Positions 51,741 to 60,901 are shown, numbered from the stretch's first letter. The stretch: DNA of 64,000 bases from Halobacteroides halobius DSM 5150 (GCF_000328625.1 NC_019978.1:1302001-1366000); one strand, 5' to 3'. Numbers and translations are program-made. Notes: generated from the letters alone by a model not told the origin.

Positions 51741-52031
51741 TTAAATTAAAGTGATTAAAATACTAAATAGAACTATAGGTAAACTAATAACTACTAATTC
51801 CCAACCTTGATTATCATTAGTCTCATCCTTTTTAGTGAATAATACTTTATCTTTAAAATAAAGAAAGTTACCTAGAGTAAATAATACTAAAAACTCTATA
51901 AATAAAGCATCACTAATCTTAATGGGGGTTATGACCTCTTTTTGCAAAAATGAACTTATACTTACTATAACTCCTGTTAGTAAAGCAAGAATAAATCCTG
52001 CCCATAATAATTTGTAGATTTTTTCCTTCAT
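51741..52031 (-). CDS. Small membrane protein of unknown function
   Basis: 96 residues with three predicted membrane segments (about 7-27, 38-58, 74-95) separated by a short Lys/Asp-rich loop. No family is recognised. The start follows GGGAAGGG. It lies between manA and a sulfur-amino-acid gene with no evident link. Confidence 0.6.
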   Translation of the reverse strand: MKEKIYKLLWAGFILALLTGVIVSISSFLQKEVITPIKISDALFIEFLVLFTLGNFLYFKDKVLFTKKDETNDNQGWELVVISLPIVLFSILITLI

Positions 52032-52056
52032 TTAAATCCCTTCCCATCTTAACTGA

Positions 52057-52085
52057 TAAAGCCCCCAATTCAATTGGAGGCTTTA
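52057..52085 (-). terminator. Hairpin downstream of the PLP-enzyme gene
   Basis: AAAGCC-CCAATT/AATTGG-GGCTTT forms a stem with one mismatch seven bases beyond the stop of the PLP-dependent enzyme gene; only a short T-run follows. Confidence 0.6.
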
Positions 52086-52091
52086 TGTTAA

Positions 52092-53279
52092 TTATTTAAA
52101 TGCTTGTTCTAAATCAGCAATGATATCTTCTACATTCTCAATGCCGATTGATAATCTAATTAAATTATCAGTGATTCCTGCCGCTTCTTGTTCTTCTTTA
52201 GATAACTGTTCATGAGTAGTTGAAGCAGGATGAATAATCAAAGTCCTTGTATCTCCTACATTAGCTAGCAATGAACATAATTTAACATTATTAATTAATT
52301 GCTTCCCTGCTTTAAATCCTCCTTTAATTCCAAAGCAAAGCATTCCTCCAAAATATCGTTGCTGTTTTTTAGCTAATTGATGTTGAGGATGACTTTTCAA
52401 TCCAGGATATCTAACCCAATCAACTTGTGGATGATCTTCTAACCACTTAGCAACTTTAAGTGCATTTTTAGAGTGTTTTTCCATTCTTAAAGCTAATGTC
52501 TCTAATCCTTGGATAAATAACCACGCATTAAACGGACTCATAGCAGGACCAGTGTCACGATACCCTTCCGTTCTAGCTTTTAATAAAAAGTCTGTTGGGC
52601 CAACTATAACCCCACCAATAGAACTACCATGTCCTCCTATGTACTTAGTGGTAGAATGAACTACTATATCTGCTCCAAATTCAAGTGGCTTGCTCAGGTA
52701 TGGAGTATTAAATGTATTATCCATAACTAACTTTAGATCATATTTATGGGCCAAATTTGCTACTGCTTCAATATCAACTACATCTAACGTTGGGTTACCT
52801 GGCGACTCTAAGTATAAAAACTTTGTCTCCTCATCAATAGCTTCTTCCCAGTTATCCAAATCATGTGGGTCTACAAAAGTAGTTTCAATCCCATATTTAG
52901 GTAATGTCTCAGAGAACAGATGATATGTTCCTCCATATACATACTTAGAGGAAACAATCTTGCCCCCACCTTCTGCTAGTGTAAGCGCGGTTAAGTTAAT
53001 AGCGGCCATTCCTGAAGAAGTTACTAACCCTGCTTCGGCTCCTTCTAACTGGGCTATTCTTTTCTCTAAAGCTTCATTAGTAGGATTCCCTATTCGAGTA
53101 TAAATATCCCCTTCTTCTTCTAATGCAAACAAACTAGCTGCATGGTCTGCATCATCGAACACATATGAAGTTGTCTGATAAATAGGTACTGCTCTAGAAC
53201 CTCTATTATCTTCTTTGGGATTATAACCTCCATGTAAAGCTTGAGTCTCAAAACCATACTCTTTTTCTCTACTACTCAT
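52092..53279 (-). CDS. O-acetylhomoserine sulfhydrylase / Cys-Met metabolism PLP enzyme
   Basis: 395 residues of the cystathionine gamma-synthase fold. Segments include YQTTSYVFDDADHAASLFAL, YTRIGNPTNEALEKR, the PLP Asp in VMDNTFNTPYL and the PLP lysine in HSTTKYIGGHG. The FALEEEGDIYTRI stretch resembles O-acetylhomoserine (thiol)-lyases, but the length is nearer to methionine gamma-lyase or cystathionine gamma-synthase. It probably makes homocysteine from sulfide, which would feed MetH. Its own promoter and attenuator-like hairpin lie upstream; no S-box is visible. Confidence 0.8.
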   Translation of the reverse strand: MSSREKEYGFETQALHGGYNPKEDNRGSRAVPIYQTTSYVFDDADHAASLFALEEEGDIYTRIGNPTNEALEKRIAQLEGAEAGLVTSSGMAAINLTALTLAEGGGKIVSSKYVYGGTYHLFSETLPKYGIETTFVDPHDLDNWEEAIDEETKFLYLESPGNPTLDVVDIEAVANLAHKYDLKLVMDNTFNTPYLSKPLEFGADIVVHSTTKYIGGHGSSIGGVIVGPTDFLLKARTEGYRDTGPAMSPFNAWLFIQGLETLALRMEKHSKNALKVAKWLEDHPQVDWVRYPGLKSHPQHQLAKKQQRYFGGMLCFGIKGGFKAGKQLINNVKLCSLLANVGDTRTLIIHPASTTHEQLSKEEQEAAGITDNLIRLSIGIENVEDIIADLEQAFK

Positions 53280-53323
53280 TTTAACTCCTCCTTAGATAGT
53301 AAATACAGTCCTTTATTATAAAC

Positions 53324-53347
53324 AAAAAATCTTCTTTAGCAAGAAGA
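53324..53347 (-). terminator. Attenuator-like hairpin upstream of the PLP-enzyme gene
   Basis: On the minus strand TCTTCTT-GCTA-AAGAAGA is followed by TTTTTTG. It lies between the promoter (53397-53425) and the gene, about 45 bases before the ATG. The leader before it is only about 40 bases, too short for an S-box or T-box, so the control signal, if any, is unknown. Confidence 0.55.
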
Positions 53348-53396
53348 GGGAATTTTAATCAATCCAGATAAGAAATCAAATATTAAATTTAGAATA

Positions 53397-53425
53397 ATGA
53401 TAACATATCTTAATAATAGTGTCAA
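53397..53425 (-). promoter_or_regulatory. Promoter of the PLP-enzyme gene
   Basis: On the minus strand TTGACA (53425-53420) and TATCAT (53402-53397) have 17-base spacing. Confidence 0.75.
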
Positions 53426-53573
53426 CTTAATAAATTTTTAAAACAGCTATTTTATTTTCACAATTATGCATCATTTCCATAATATGTATTAATCTTATTT
53501 TCAGTTATCCCAAATTAATTTACTAGTGAATAGCATATACTAAATTCTTCATTTAATAAGGAGGTGACAAAAA

Positions 53574-54275
53574 ATGATGGAAATAATATATTACTTTAAA
53601 GATGCAGCAGAAAATAACTCTACCTCCGCTGAAAATAGGTTAAAAAAAACTAATAGCACAGGAGGTGATAAGATGGATAAACAATGTGTTGATTGTCCTA
53701 AAGGCTGCCCTGATGGTTGCCCTGATACAAGTTTGGGTCCAATAGGAATTTGTGTTCCGCCAGAAGATATTGAATTTTGTTTCACTTTAGTTATTCCAGC
53801 TGGTTTTTCTATTCCAGGTGATACTTTAGAAGAACGAGAAAATTATATTGAAGAGAATTTTGATCTTGCTGCTTACTTTTTAGAAGAAGAAGGATGCTTT
53901 GAATGTGCTGCAGAAGAATGTGCTGTTCAAGTTGAATTTGATGGTGTAGCTACTTTAGCTATCACTGAAATATTTATTGAAGGCAATATCAAGTTATTAG
54001 GTGGTATATGTGTAGTTAGTGATTCTGCACCTGAAACAGGATCTCAAGCTCCAGTATGTGATTCAACTATAATATGTGTTGATGAACCTACAGCAGTTTG
54101 TGTAGCAAGTGATGCTAATTGTGATGATCTTCGTGTGATTGGAGCTAAAAATATAGTAGCTGATTTAGTTAATGTAACCTGTGGCGAATTTGGAGCAGAT
54201 GGAGAGGAAACTTGGGAAATAAGAGGAGAACTCGAGTTTGCATGTGGAGAATGTGATATTGTTGATGATTGTTAA
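53574..54275 (+). CDS. Cysteine-rich acidic protein of unknown function
   Basis: 233 residues from the ATG after AAGGAGGTGAC. A second in-frame ATG at 53673 has an equally strong SD (AGGAGGTGATAAG) and gives a 200-residue form with all 18 cysteines. Cysteines cluster at both ends (CVDCPKGCPDGC ... CGECDIVDDC) and recur between beta-strand-like segments. It is strongly acidic, with no signal peptide or membrane segment. It may be a spore-coat-type or disulfide-linked surface protein; a CATATACTA at 53534 resembles a sporulation sigma -10 element, but no matching -35 is clear. I do not recognise a family. Confidence 0.7.
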   Translation: MMEIIYYFKDAAENNSTSAENRLKKTNSTGGDKMDKQCVDCPKGCPDGCPDTSLGPIGICVPPEDIEFCFTLVIPAGFSIPGDTLEERENYIEENFDLAAYFLEEEGCFECAAEECAVQVEFDGVATLAITEIFIEGNIKLLGGICVVSDSAPETGSQAPVCDSTIICVDEPTAVCVASDANCDDLRVIGAKNIVADLVNVTCGEFGADGEETWEIRGELEFACGECDIVDDC

Positions 54276-54284
54276 TAACTAACA

Positions 54285-54306
54285 GTGGGGGGCTTTGGCC
54301 CCTCAC
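54285..54306 (+). terminator. Terminator between convergent genes
   Basis: GTGGGGGGCTTTGGCCCCTCAC forms a GC-rich stem (one mismatch), followed after seven bases by a T-rich tract. It ends the Cys-rich gene and may also serve thiI on the other strand. Confidence 0.75.
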
Positions 54307-54310
54307 CAAT

Positions 54311-55498
54311 TTATTTTTTTATCTTTATAACCTCTACATCTTTAATTGCTTCTTTAATTAAATCATCTATCTTTAAATCTACTTCTCCAGCTTCAACCTG
54401 TTTTAAAGTAGGTCTAGTTTCTGGTGTTTTAGGAACAAATACAGTACAACAATCTTCATATGGTTGGATAGAAGTTTCATAGGTGCCTATTTCTTTAGCT
54501 CTAGCTTCAATTCCTATTTTATCTATTCCAATTAAAGGTCTAAAAATAGGCATAGTAGAAACTATATTAGTTACATGCATAGATTCTAAGGTTTGACTTG
54601 CTACTTGGCCCATGCTTTCACCAGTCACTAAACCTTTACCACCTCGTTCTTTTGTAATTTGTTCAGCAATCTCTATCATCTTCCGGCGCATAATAATTGT
54701 AGTTAAGTCAGCAGGACAATGTTCATTAATTTCCTTTTGAATTTCAGTAAAATGTACAACATGTAAATCTATTTCACCTTGATAGTGGGCCAATACTTTA
54801 GTTAAATCAACCACCTTCTCTTTAGCTCGATCGCTAGTAAATGGAAAACTATGAAAATAAATTGGCATAATTTCTACCCCGCGTTTCATAGCCATCCAAC
54901 TAGCTACTGGACTATCTATCCCACCTGATAATAAGACTCCTAACTTACCTGTAGTTCCCACAGGCAGACCACCAACTCCAGGTATATCCTGAGTATAAAT
55001 ATAAACATGTTTATAACGAACTTCAATATTTAACTCAATCTCAGGATTATATAGATCAACATTTAATCTTCCATCAGGAGTATTCTCTAATACATAAGCA
55101 CCTAGTTCTCTATTTAACTCCATACTATCTAAGGCAAAGTTTTTATTAGCTCGACTAGCACTTACTTTAAAGTTAACAGTTTTATCATCAGTTGGTAAAG
55201 CTTCTTTGACAGCTGCTAAACTAGCTTTTTTCACCTGCTTTATATCAAGAGCAACCCTTCTCGTTGGAGAAATACCTACTATACCACAAACCTTTTGTAA
55301 TTTATTAAGCACTTTATCTTCTGCTAAATTGGTCTCTGCAAAAATACGTCCTGAAGTTTTATAAACATTAATTTTAGCCTCTTTATCAATAGCTTCTAAA
55401 GCTTGTCTAACATTACTAACTAATTTATCTTCAAAAACATGACGATTCTTTCCTTTAGTTCCTATTTCTCCATATCTGATTAAATATAATTTCTTCAT
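54311..55498 (-). CDS. thiI: tRNA 4-thiouridine synthase ThiI
   Basis: 395 residues: an N-terminal ferredoxin-like domain, a THUMP domain (about 60-165) and an ATP pyrophosphatase with the PP-loop LSGGIDSPVAS (about 190-200). It sulfurates U8 of tRNA. The C-terminal rhodanese domain of E. coli ThiI is absent, as is usual in Firmicutes, where a dedicated cysteine desulfurase supplies sulfur; that gene lies directly upstream. The ATG at 55498 follows GAGGTGAT. Confidence 0.94.
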   Translation of the reverse strand: MKKLYLIRYGEIGTKGKNRHVFEDKLVSNVRQALEAIDKEAKINVYKTSGRIFAETNLAEDKVLNKLQKVCGIVGISPTRRVALDIKQVKKASLAAVKEALPTDDKTVNFKVSASRANKNFALDSMELNRELGAYVLENTPDGRLNVDLYNPEIELNIEVRYKHVYIYTQDIPGVGGLPVGTTGKLGVLLSGGIDSPVASWMAMKRGVEIMPIYFHSFPFTSDRAKEKVVDLTKVLAHYQGEIDLHVVHFTEIQKEINEHCPADLTTIIMRRKMIEIAEQITKERGGKGLVTGESMGQVASQTLESMHVTNIVSTMPIFRPLIGIDKIGIEARAKEIGTYETSIQPYEDCCTVFVPKTPETRPTLKQVEAGEVDLKIDDLIKEAIKDVEVIKIKK

Positions 55499-55553
55499 TG
55501 TTATCACCTCTATTTTTATTAAATTTAAGTCTGAGTTAATCTTCAGCAGATTG

Positions 55554-56693
55554 CTACATATATTTTCTTAACATAGTTACTTTATTCTTTAGTATATCTA
55601 CAGTATAATCTATTTCTTCTTTAGTATTATTTAAACTAAAACTAAATCTTAAAGCACCAGTTATTAAATCAGGGCCAACCTCTAAAGCCTCTAAAACATG
55701 GGAATTAGCCTGACGAGAAGAACAAGCAGCACCTGTAGAGATATAAATCCCTTCTTCTTCTAAACTATGTACTACTACCTCCCCTCTTAACCCAGCAACA
55801 GACATATTAACTATATGAGCAGCTCCTTGCTCTATTTGTGGGCCATTTAAAAAAACATCATCTATTTCAGTTAAAATCCTAGTAGTTAAATCTTTCTTAA
55901 GCTGATACATATCTTTAATTTCTTCTTTAGAAGGCAGCAGTTTTATCGCTTTACCAAAACCAGCAATTCCAGGTACATTTTCAGTTCCTGGTCGCAATCC
56001 TTCTTCTTGAGAGCTCCCCTGCACTAAAGACTTTAACCTGGTATCAGAACTAACATATAAAGCTCCTACTCCCATTGGCCCGTGAATTTTATGAGCACTC
56101 ATAGAATAAAGATTAATTCCTAACTTATCAGGAAGAATGTTAACTTTACCCAAAGCTTGAATTCCATCAACATGCCAATATAGATTCTTATGGGATTTTA
56201 GTATATTACTTATCTTTTTTAAAGGTTGAATAGTACCTGTCTCGTTATTAACAGCCATAATACTGACTAAAACTGTATCTGCAGTAAGTAATTTTTCTAA
56301 TTGATCTAAATTAATACTCCCTTTGTGGTCTACCTCTAGGTATTTTACATCCCATTCTTCTTCTAACTCTTTAAAGACATTAAGAACTGACGGATGTTCT
56401 ATAGACGAAGTAATTATCCTATTCCCTTTATTTCTTAGAGTTTTAAGAGCACCTTTAATAGCTAAATTATTAGCCTCAGTTCCTCCAGAAGTAAAAAAAA
56501 TTTCTTTAGCTTCTACTTGTAACTTATGGGCCAAATTTTCTCTAGCTTCTTTAATTACTTTCTCTGCTGCTAGTCCTTTATTATGTAAGGAAGAAGGATT
56601 ACCATACTCTTTTGTCATAACTTGCTTTACTTTATCAGCTACTTTAGGAGTTACTTTAGTAGTTGCTGCATTATCTAGATAAACTTCTTTCAT
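55554..56693 (-). CDS. Cysteine desulfurase (NifS/IscS family)
   Basis: A 379-residue PLP enzyme moving sulfur from cysteine to an acceptor. The PLP lysine is K202 in SMSAHKIHG, the cofactor-stacking His is H100, and the persulfide cysteine is C324 in STGAACSS. The LDNAATTKV start is canonical. Its place just before thiI suggests a NifZ-type enzyme serving tRNA thiolation, possibly also thiamine thiazole sulfur. The start follows GTGGAGG. Confidence 0.93.
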   Translation of the reverse strand: MKEVYLDNAATTKVTPKVADKVKQVMTKEYGNPSSLHNKGLAAEKVIKEARENLAHKLQVEAKEIFFTSGGTEANNLAIKGALKTLRNKGNRIITSSIEHPSVLNVFKELEEEWDVKYLEVDHKGSINLDQLEKLLTADTVLVSIMAVNNETGTIQPLKKISNILKSHKNLYWHVDGIQALGKVNILPDKLGINLYSMSAHKIHGPMGVGALYVSSDTRLKSLVQGSSQEEGLRPGTENVPGIAGFGKAIKLLPSKEEIKDMYQLKKDLTTRILTEIDDVFLNGPQIEQGAAHIVNMSVAGLRGEVVVHSLEEEGIYISTGAACSSRQANSHVLEALEVGPDLITGALRFSFSLNNTKEEIDYTVDILKNKVTMLRKYM

Positions 56694-56727
56694 AATGAAA
56701 CCTCCACTTCTTTAGGTTTGAGTAACC

Positions 56728-57033
56728 TTAGTCTTGAACTTTATCTTTTACTGACTTAATCTTCTGCTCTGTACTAGCTTTTTTATCTCTACGATCATCA
56801 ATCTTAATATTAGTTGTTACTCTATTAGCTCCATTAACAAAAGGAACCTCTTGTATTTTTCTAATTGCTACTAGAATATCATCTAATTCCCCTTCAATAA
56901 TTGTCCCCATAGGTGTTAGTTGATATTCAACTCTTTCCTCCTGAGCTAATACATCTTGACAGTCAGCAACATAATTACTTAGACTTGTATCTGCTGTTCC
57001 AATAGGAACTACTGTTACCTCAGCAATAGCCAT
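56728..57033 (-). CDS. MTH1187-family thiamine-binding-like protein
   Basis: About 101 residues with a ferredoxin-like fold (AIAEVTVVPIGTADTSLSNYV, LTPMGTIIEG, VNGANRVTTNIKIDDRRDK), the MTH1187/YkoF-type family; some members bind thiamine or its precursors. It precedes the cysteine desulfurase and thiI, so a link to sulfur or thiamine metabolism is plausible. The ATG at 57033 has the best-spaced SD (GGGGTG). The Lys-rich tail is extra. Confidence 0.82.
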   Translation of the reverse strand: MAIAEVTVVPIGTADTSLSNYVADCQDVLAQEERVEYQLTPMGTIIEGELDDILVAIRKIQEVPFVNGANRVTTNIKIDDRRDKKASTEQKIKSVKDKVQD

Positions 57034-57044
57034 CTTCATCACCC

Positions 57045-57295
57045 CAATTAATAATTAATAATTTACAGTTTACAATTGACAATGTATAATTTGAAATAAT
57101 TAACTTTTTAAAGTGAATCAATATTTATATTGTGGTTTACTTAAACTTAGAATCACTAGTTAAACTTTATATCAATAAGCTATACTTTTATAATTATAAA
57201 AGTATTTTTTTAACAACTTAAGTACTATATATCAGACATTCTTTATTAACTATTATTTATTATTTAATTTTAACTATCAATTATCAATTAACTAA
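57045..57295. repeat. Repeat-bearing spacer (AATTGACAATG family)
   Basis: The spacer opens with TTTACAATTGACAATGTA and closes with ACTATCAATTATCAATTA, inverted relatives of the words seen at 32493-32645 and 37119-37150. The right arm overlaps the last few codons of the radical SAM gene. The AT-rich middle shows no gene or RNA that I can support. Confidence 0.45.
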
Positions 57296-58910
57296 AAGTA
57301 ACGATCTCCTCTAACTGAGAAACATCATAGCCATCCAAAATTTGACCAAGATGATCTAAACTTTTAATCTCCCCCGCCATAAAAAGTTTAGTAGATCGGT
57401 TCTTCCCAATGCCTGGTAGGGCCTCTAACTGGTCAATACTTGCTTGATTGATATTAAAAGGATAAGGAATTCCAGTTATTGATCTAAACCCATGGTCTAT
57501 TACTTTTATATCTAATTTCTCACCTAATTGATATTGGCCCGGGATACCAACTAAAATAGGATAAGTACCCAATTGTCTACCAAATGATATTTTACCTCTT
57601 ATCTCTTCAATAATTACTTCTTCTAATAAAGTACCACTTGGAAATACCTTCTTTAGCATAGGTTGATTAATCTTATGGTTGACTTGTTTTTTATATTCTT
57701 TAAATTGATATTTATTATAATGAGCCGTTTGATACTTACCTATAGGATTGACTTGGCGAATATTAATCCTTCTTAATAATAGTCCAGCATCTAATACTCT
57801 CTTTAAAAATTTGAAGTTTAGCTCCATTGTCTCGGCTCGTTCACCTTTTAAACCATGGAGTAGATTAATTCCTGGTAATAATTTAGGAACTCCCCTTTCT
57901 CTAAATCCAGTTATTTGATTAACCATTTTAATCGCCTTGAAAGTCTTATCAGCAGTTGTCCCAATCTTATTCGCTTTTAAAACTTTAGGATCAGCTGACT
58001 CTAAACCAAAGGCTGCTATATCTCCAGCTGTATTATAATTAGCAATAGTCTTTAGTATCTTTTCAGCTTGCTTAGGATAATCAACAATAGTAGCTGGATT
58101 AATATTATCCATATGTAAAACCTTCAAATCTGGAGCTACTTTTCTAATACCACTATAAAGTTTTTTAATAGCTTCAGGATTAGGAAGCAACCTATTATCT
58201 TTCTTCTTAGCCTGGAAGAGCAATAAATCCGTCTGTGCTCCTAATCTAAAGTATCTATTTCCTTGCTTATATAAAGCCTCTATTTCTTTAATAACCCCGT
58301 CTACACTACGATGATAAGTTAATTCTTTAAACCCTTCACTACAAAAAGAACAATTATTGCTTCTAGGACAGCCACGAAATGTCTCTATTTCACAAACCAA
58401 CTCAGGATAGTTAGGATGTAATGTAGTTACTTCTGCTCCTAGCTTGGCCCAGTTATCTATTATCTGAGCAGGTTTATATTTGTCTAGTGGCTTAGAATTT
58501 GTTAACTTTTCATAAGCTAACAAACCTGGAATCTCATAAGCTAGATGATCAATATAATCAAGCTCTAAATCACAGTTAATTATTGGCCCGCTAACTATTA
58601 CTTCTGGAGTAGATAACTGCTGGGCCAAATCTTCAATTTCAGCTATTGAAATTGGTTTACCACCTAAATACTTTCCTGGCACAGTTGTACCAGCAATAAC
58701 AATTACTAATTTACTATCTTTTAATTGCAGAGTCTTATCTTTTTTATCTCGAAATTGGTCTACTGTTAAATAATTAATCTCTTCTTGCTTCAACCCTGCT
58801 TCTTTAAGAGCTCCATAAGTATACCTAACATGTGGTGCAATATATGGTGGTACTCCTAAACAAGAAGGTTCATCTAAATAACCATCTAGAATAGTAACTT
58901 TTGCAACCAT
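57288..58910 (-). CDS. Radical SAM protein with C-terminal helix-hairpin-helix (COG1031-like)
   Basis: 540 residues. An N-terminal cobalamin-type Rossmann-like region (about 1-165) leads to a radical SAM core with an unusual ligand spacing, C181-x5-C187-x2-C190 (GCPRSNNCSFC). The C-terminus (about 490-540) is a helix-hairpin-helix (FNINQASIDQLEALPGIGKNRS), a nucleic-acid-binding fold. This layout matches a family known mainly from archaea and some anaerobes. The reaction is unknown; an RNA or DNA substrate is suggested by the HhH only. Confidence 0.75.
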   Translation of the reverse strand: MVAKVTILDGYLDEPSCLGVPPYIAPHVRYTYGALKEAGLKQEEINYLTVDQFRDKKDKTLQLKDSKLVIVIAGTTVPGKYLGGKPISIAEIEDLAQQLSTPEVIVSGPIINCDLELDYIDHLAYEIPGLLAYEKLTNSKPLDKYKPAQIIDNWAKLGAEVTTLHPNYPELVCEIETFRGCPRSNNCSFCSEGFKELTYHRSVDGVIKEIEALYKQGNRYFRLGAQTDLLLFQAKKKDNRLLPNPEAIKKLYSGIRKVAPDLKVLHMDNINPATIVDYPKQAEKILKTIANYNTAGDIAAFGLESADPKVLKANKIGTTADKTFKAIKMVNQITGFRERGVPKLLPGINLLHGLKGERAETMELNFKFLKRVLDAGLLLRRINIRQVNPIGKYQTAHYNKYQFKEYKKQVNHKINQPMLKKVFPSGTLLEEVIIEEIRGKISFGRQLGTYPILVGIPGQYQLGEKLDIKVIDHGFRSITGIPYPFNINQASIDQLEALPGIGKNRSTKLFMAGEIKSLDHLGQILDGYDVSQLEEIVTFS

Positions 58911-58997
58911 TTTATTACCTCACTTACTATAGTCTTATTACAATATTTTATTATACCAATTTAAGCTATAAAATAAAAGTACTACCTCATACTGGAT

Positions 58998-59426
58998 TTA
59001 ATCTTGCTTATCTTCTTTGCCTAAAGTTTTACTTCTTATATCTTCATTTAATTGAATATTTAAAGCGTTAACCGAAATATTTATTTCAATGGCTGATAAA
59101 ATTAAAGATAGCATTAATGAACCAAGGCCAATTGCAAAGAACACCTCTCCTATATTTTTTTCATTAAAAAATAAGAAAAACATAGAAAGAACACAAAAAA
59201 ATAAAGCTAGAATAGCTAAAAACTGCATATTTCTAATAATTTTAACTCTCCTTTTTAAATTGATCAACTGAGAAGCTATAATCTCATCTTTTTCACCTTT
59301 TTGTTTAGCTCTATCATGTAAATTACGGATTAAACTTGCTAAAGCTGAAAATCGATTTGTATAAGCTAATAGTAATAAAGAAATAGTAGAGAAAATAAGA
59401 GCTGGAGTTGTTAGTGTAAACTTCAT
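58998..59426 (-). CDS. DUF2721 membrane protein
   Basis: 142 residues with the DUF2721 opening (TPALIFSTISLLLLAYTNRFSALASLIRNLH), two further membrane segments near 70-90 and 95-120, and a basic region between. The function is unknown. It is the second of two tandem paralogues, ten bases after the first, and follows GAGGTGATAT. Confidence 0.82.
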   Translation of the reverse strand: MKFTLTTPALIFSTISLLLLAYTNRFSALASLIRNLHDRAKQKGEKDEIIASQLINLKRRVKIIRNMQFLAILALFFCVLSMFFLFFNEKNIGEVFFAIGLGSLMLSLILSAIEINISVNALNIQLNEDIRSKTLGKEDKQD

Positions 59427-59435
59427 TATATCACC

Positions 59436-59819
59436 TCATATCTTTGATTTTATATCTAAAGCAGTTGTAGAATGATAAACTTCAATAATTGCTATTGCAA
59501 GAGCAATTAAAAAGAATACAATAGCAACTATAAAGATTATATTTGCTAACCAAAACTCCTTAAATAATAACAAAAGCATAGCTAATGTTGAACAAAATAA
59601 AGATAGAACCCCAAAAAAGTGCAAATGTTTAATATAATAAATTCGCTTAGATAAAATAGATATCTGTTTTTTATAATAATCTTTTTGACTTAGATTATCA
59701 CTCTTAATTTGTAAAGATAAGCCTCTCATTAATTTAGCGATAGCTGAAAACCTAGCTGCATACGCAGACATTAATAATGAAACAGTAGAAAATAAAACTG
59801 CTGGAGTTGTTATCTGCAA
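59436..59819 (-). CDS. DUF2721 membrane protein (tandem paralogue)
   Basis: 127 residues, similar in layout to its downstream neighbour (TPAVLFSTVSLLMSAYAARFSAIAKLMRGL). It has three membrane segments. It starts at TTG, spaced eight bases from AAAGGAG. The two proteins may form a heteromer, as tandem membrane paralogues often do (inference). Confidence 0.8.
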   Translation of the reverse strand: MQITTPAVLFSTVSLLMSAYAARFSAIAKLMRGLSLQIKSDNLSQKDYYKKQISILSKRIYYIKHLHFFGVLSLFCSTLAMLLLLFKEFWLANIIFIVAIVFFLIALAIAIIEVYHSTTALDIKSKI

Positions 59820-59839
59820 TACTCTTTCTCCTTTCTAGA

Positions 59840-60901
59840 CTATTCAATTTGAAGATTAACCGCATGTCTAATAATTACTCGCATAACTGCATAAGCTGGG
59901 ACTGCAAATAAAGCTCCTAATATACCAAATAATAACACAGAAATCAAAACTAAAAATAAAACAATTAAAGGATGAATATTAAGCCGATCTCCTTGGACAA
60001 GAGGACGAATCAAGTTTCCTTCTAACTGCTGAGTTATAATTAATACAATAATTAATTTTATTACCATTAACCAACTATTAGTAATAGCTATCAGTACTGT
60101 AGGAATAAAAGCAATCATAAGTCCTAAAACAGGAATTAAAGAACCTATCATTGCTATAAGAGAAAGGGCCAAAGCATTTGGCAGACCAATAATTAGATAA
60201 CCAATAAACATTAATAGGCCTAAAATAAAAGCTACAATCAATTGACTACTAATATACACAGCTAAGACTTGGTCAATCTCTTCTAAAATTTGTTTTGCTT
60301 GCGCTTTCTTTTCTCCCTTAAAAAATGATAAAATAAACCTGCTAATTCTTTCATCATCTTTAAGAAGATAAAATACAACAAAAGGAATTAAAATTGTAAT
60401 TGTTCCAATATTCGTTAAAGAGGAAAAGACCCCCATAAAATTATAATTACTAACTTCTCCTAGTAATTTTTGCATAAATGAGATAGCTCGATCTTGAATT
60501 TTAAATTGATTTAAAAAATTCAAGTGTCCTCCACCTAATTTAATTAGCTTCTGTATATTCTCCCTAGCATCATCATAATTAAGAGAAATATAATTGATTA
60601 ACTTTTGAATTTCATCACTAATTATACTGCCTCCAAAATAGATAACTATAGTAAAAAATAACATCACTATTAAAATAGTAATTATAATAGCAAGACTTTT
60701 AGATTTTATATTAGTAGCTAAAAATCGCACTAGAGGTCTTAATAAATAATATAAGAAACCTCCTAATAATAAGGGCAATATCACAATAGATAACCCTTTA
60801 GATAAGGGCTTCATCAGATAAGGAATTTGACCTCCTAAAAAGAAAATTAATAATACTAAAATAGTTCCATGCGCTATTTTAAAAAATCTTCCCCTAAACA
60901 T
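59840..60901 (-). CDS. AI-2E family (PerM-type) transporter
   Basis: 353 residues with about eight membrane segments arranged as in YdiK/PerM/TqsA proteins, including LIPFVVFYLLKDDERI, GLPNALALSLIAMIGSLIPVLG and the QGDRLNIHPLIVLF segment. Members export small molecules or act as Na+/H+ antiporters; which applies here is unknown. It precedes the DUF2721 pair on the same strand. Confidence 0.88.
   Translation of the reverse strand: MFRGRFFKIAHGTILVLLIFFLGGQIPYLMKPLSKGLSIVILPLLLGGFLYYLLRPLVRFLATNIKSKSLAIIITILIVMLFFTIVIYFGGSIISDEIQKLINYISLNYDDARENIQKLIKLGGGHLNFLNQFKIQDRAISFMQKLLGEVSNYNFMGVFSSLTNIGTITILIPFVVFYLLKDDERISRFILSFFKGEKKAQAKQILEEIDQVLAVYISSQLIVAFILGLLMFIGYLIIGLPNALALSLIAMIGSLIPVLGLMIAFIPTVLIAITNSWLMVIKLIIVLIITQQLEGNLIRPLVQGDRLNIHPLIVLFLVLISVLLFGILGALFAVPAYAVMRVIIRHAVNLQIE

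Noticed and set aside
53348-53400. S-box or T-box before the PLP-enzyme gene
   Set aside because: The leader is too short and has none of the conserved blocks.
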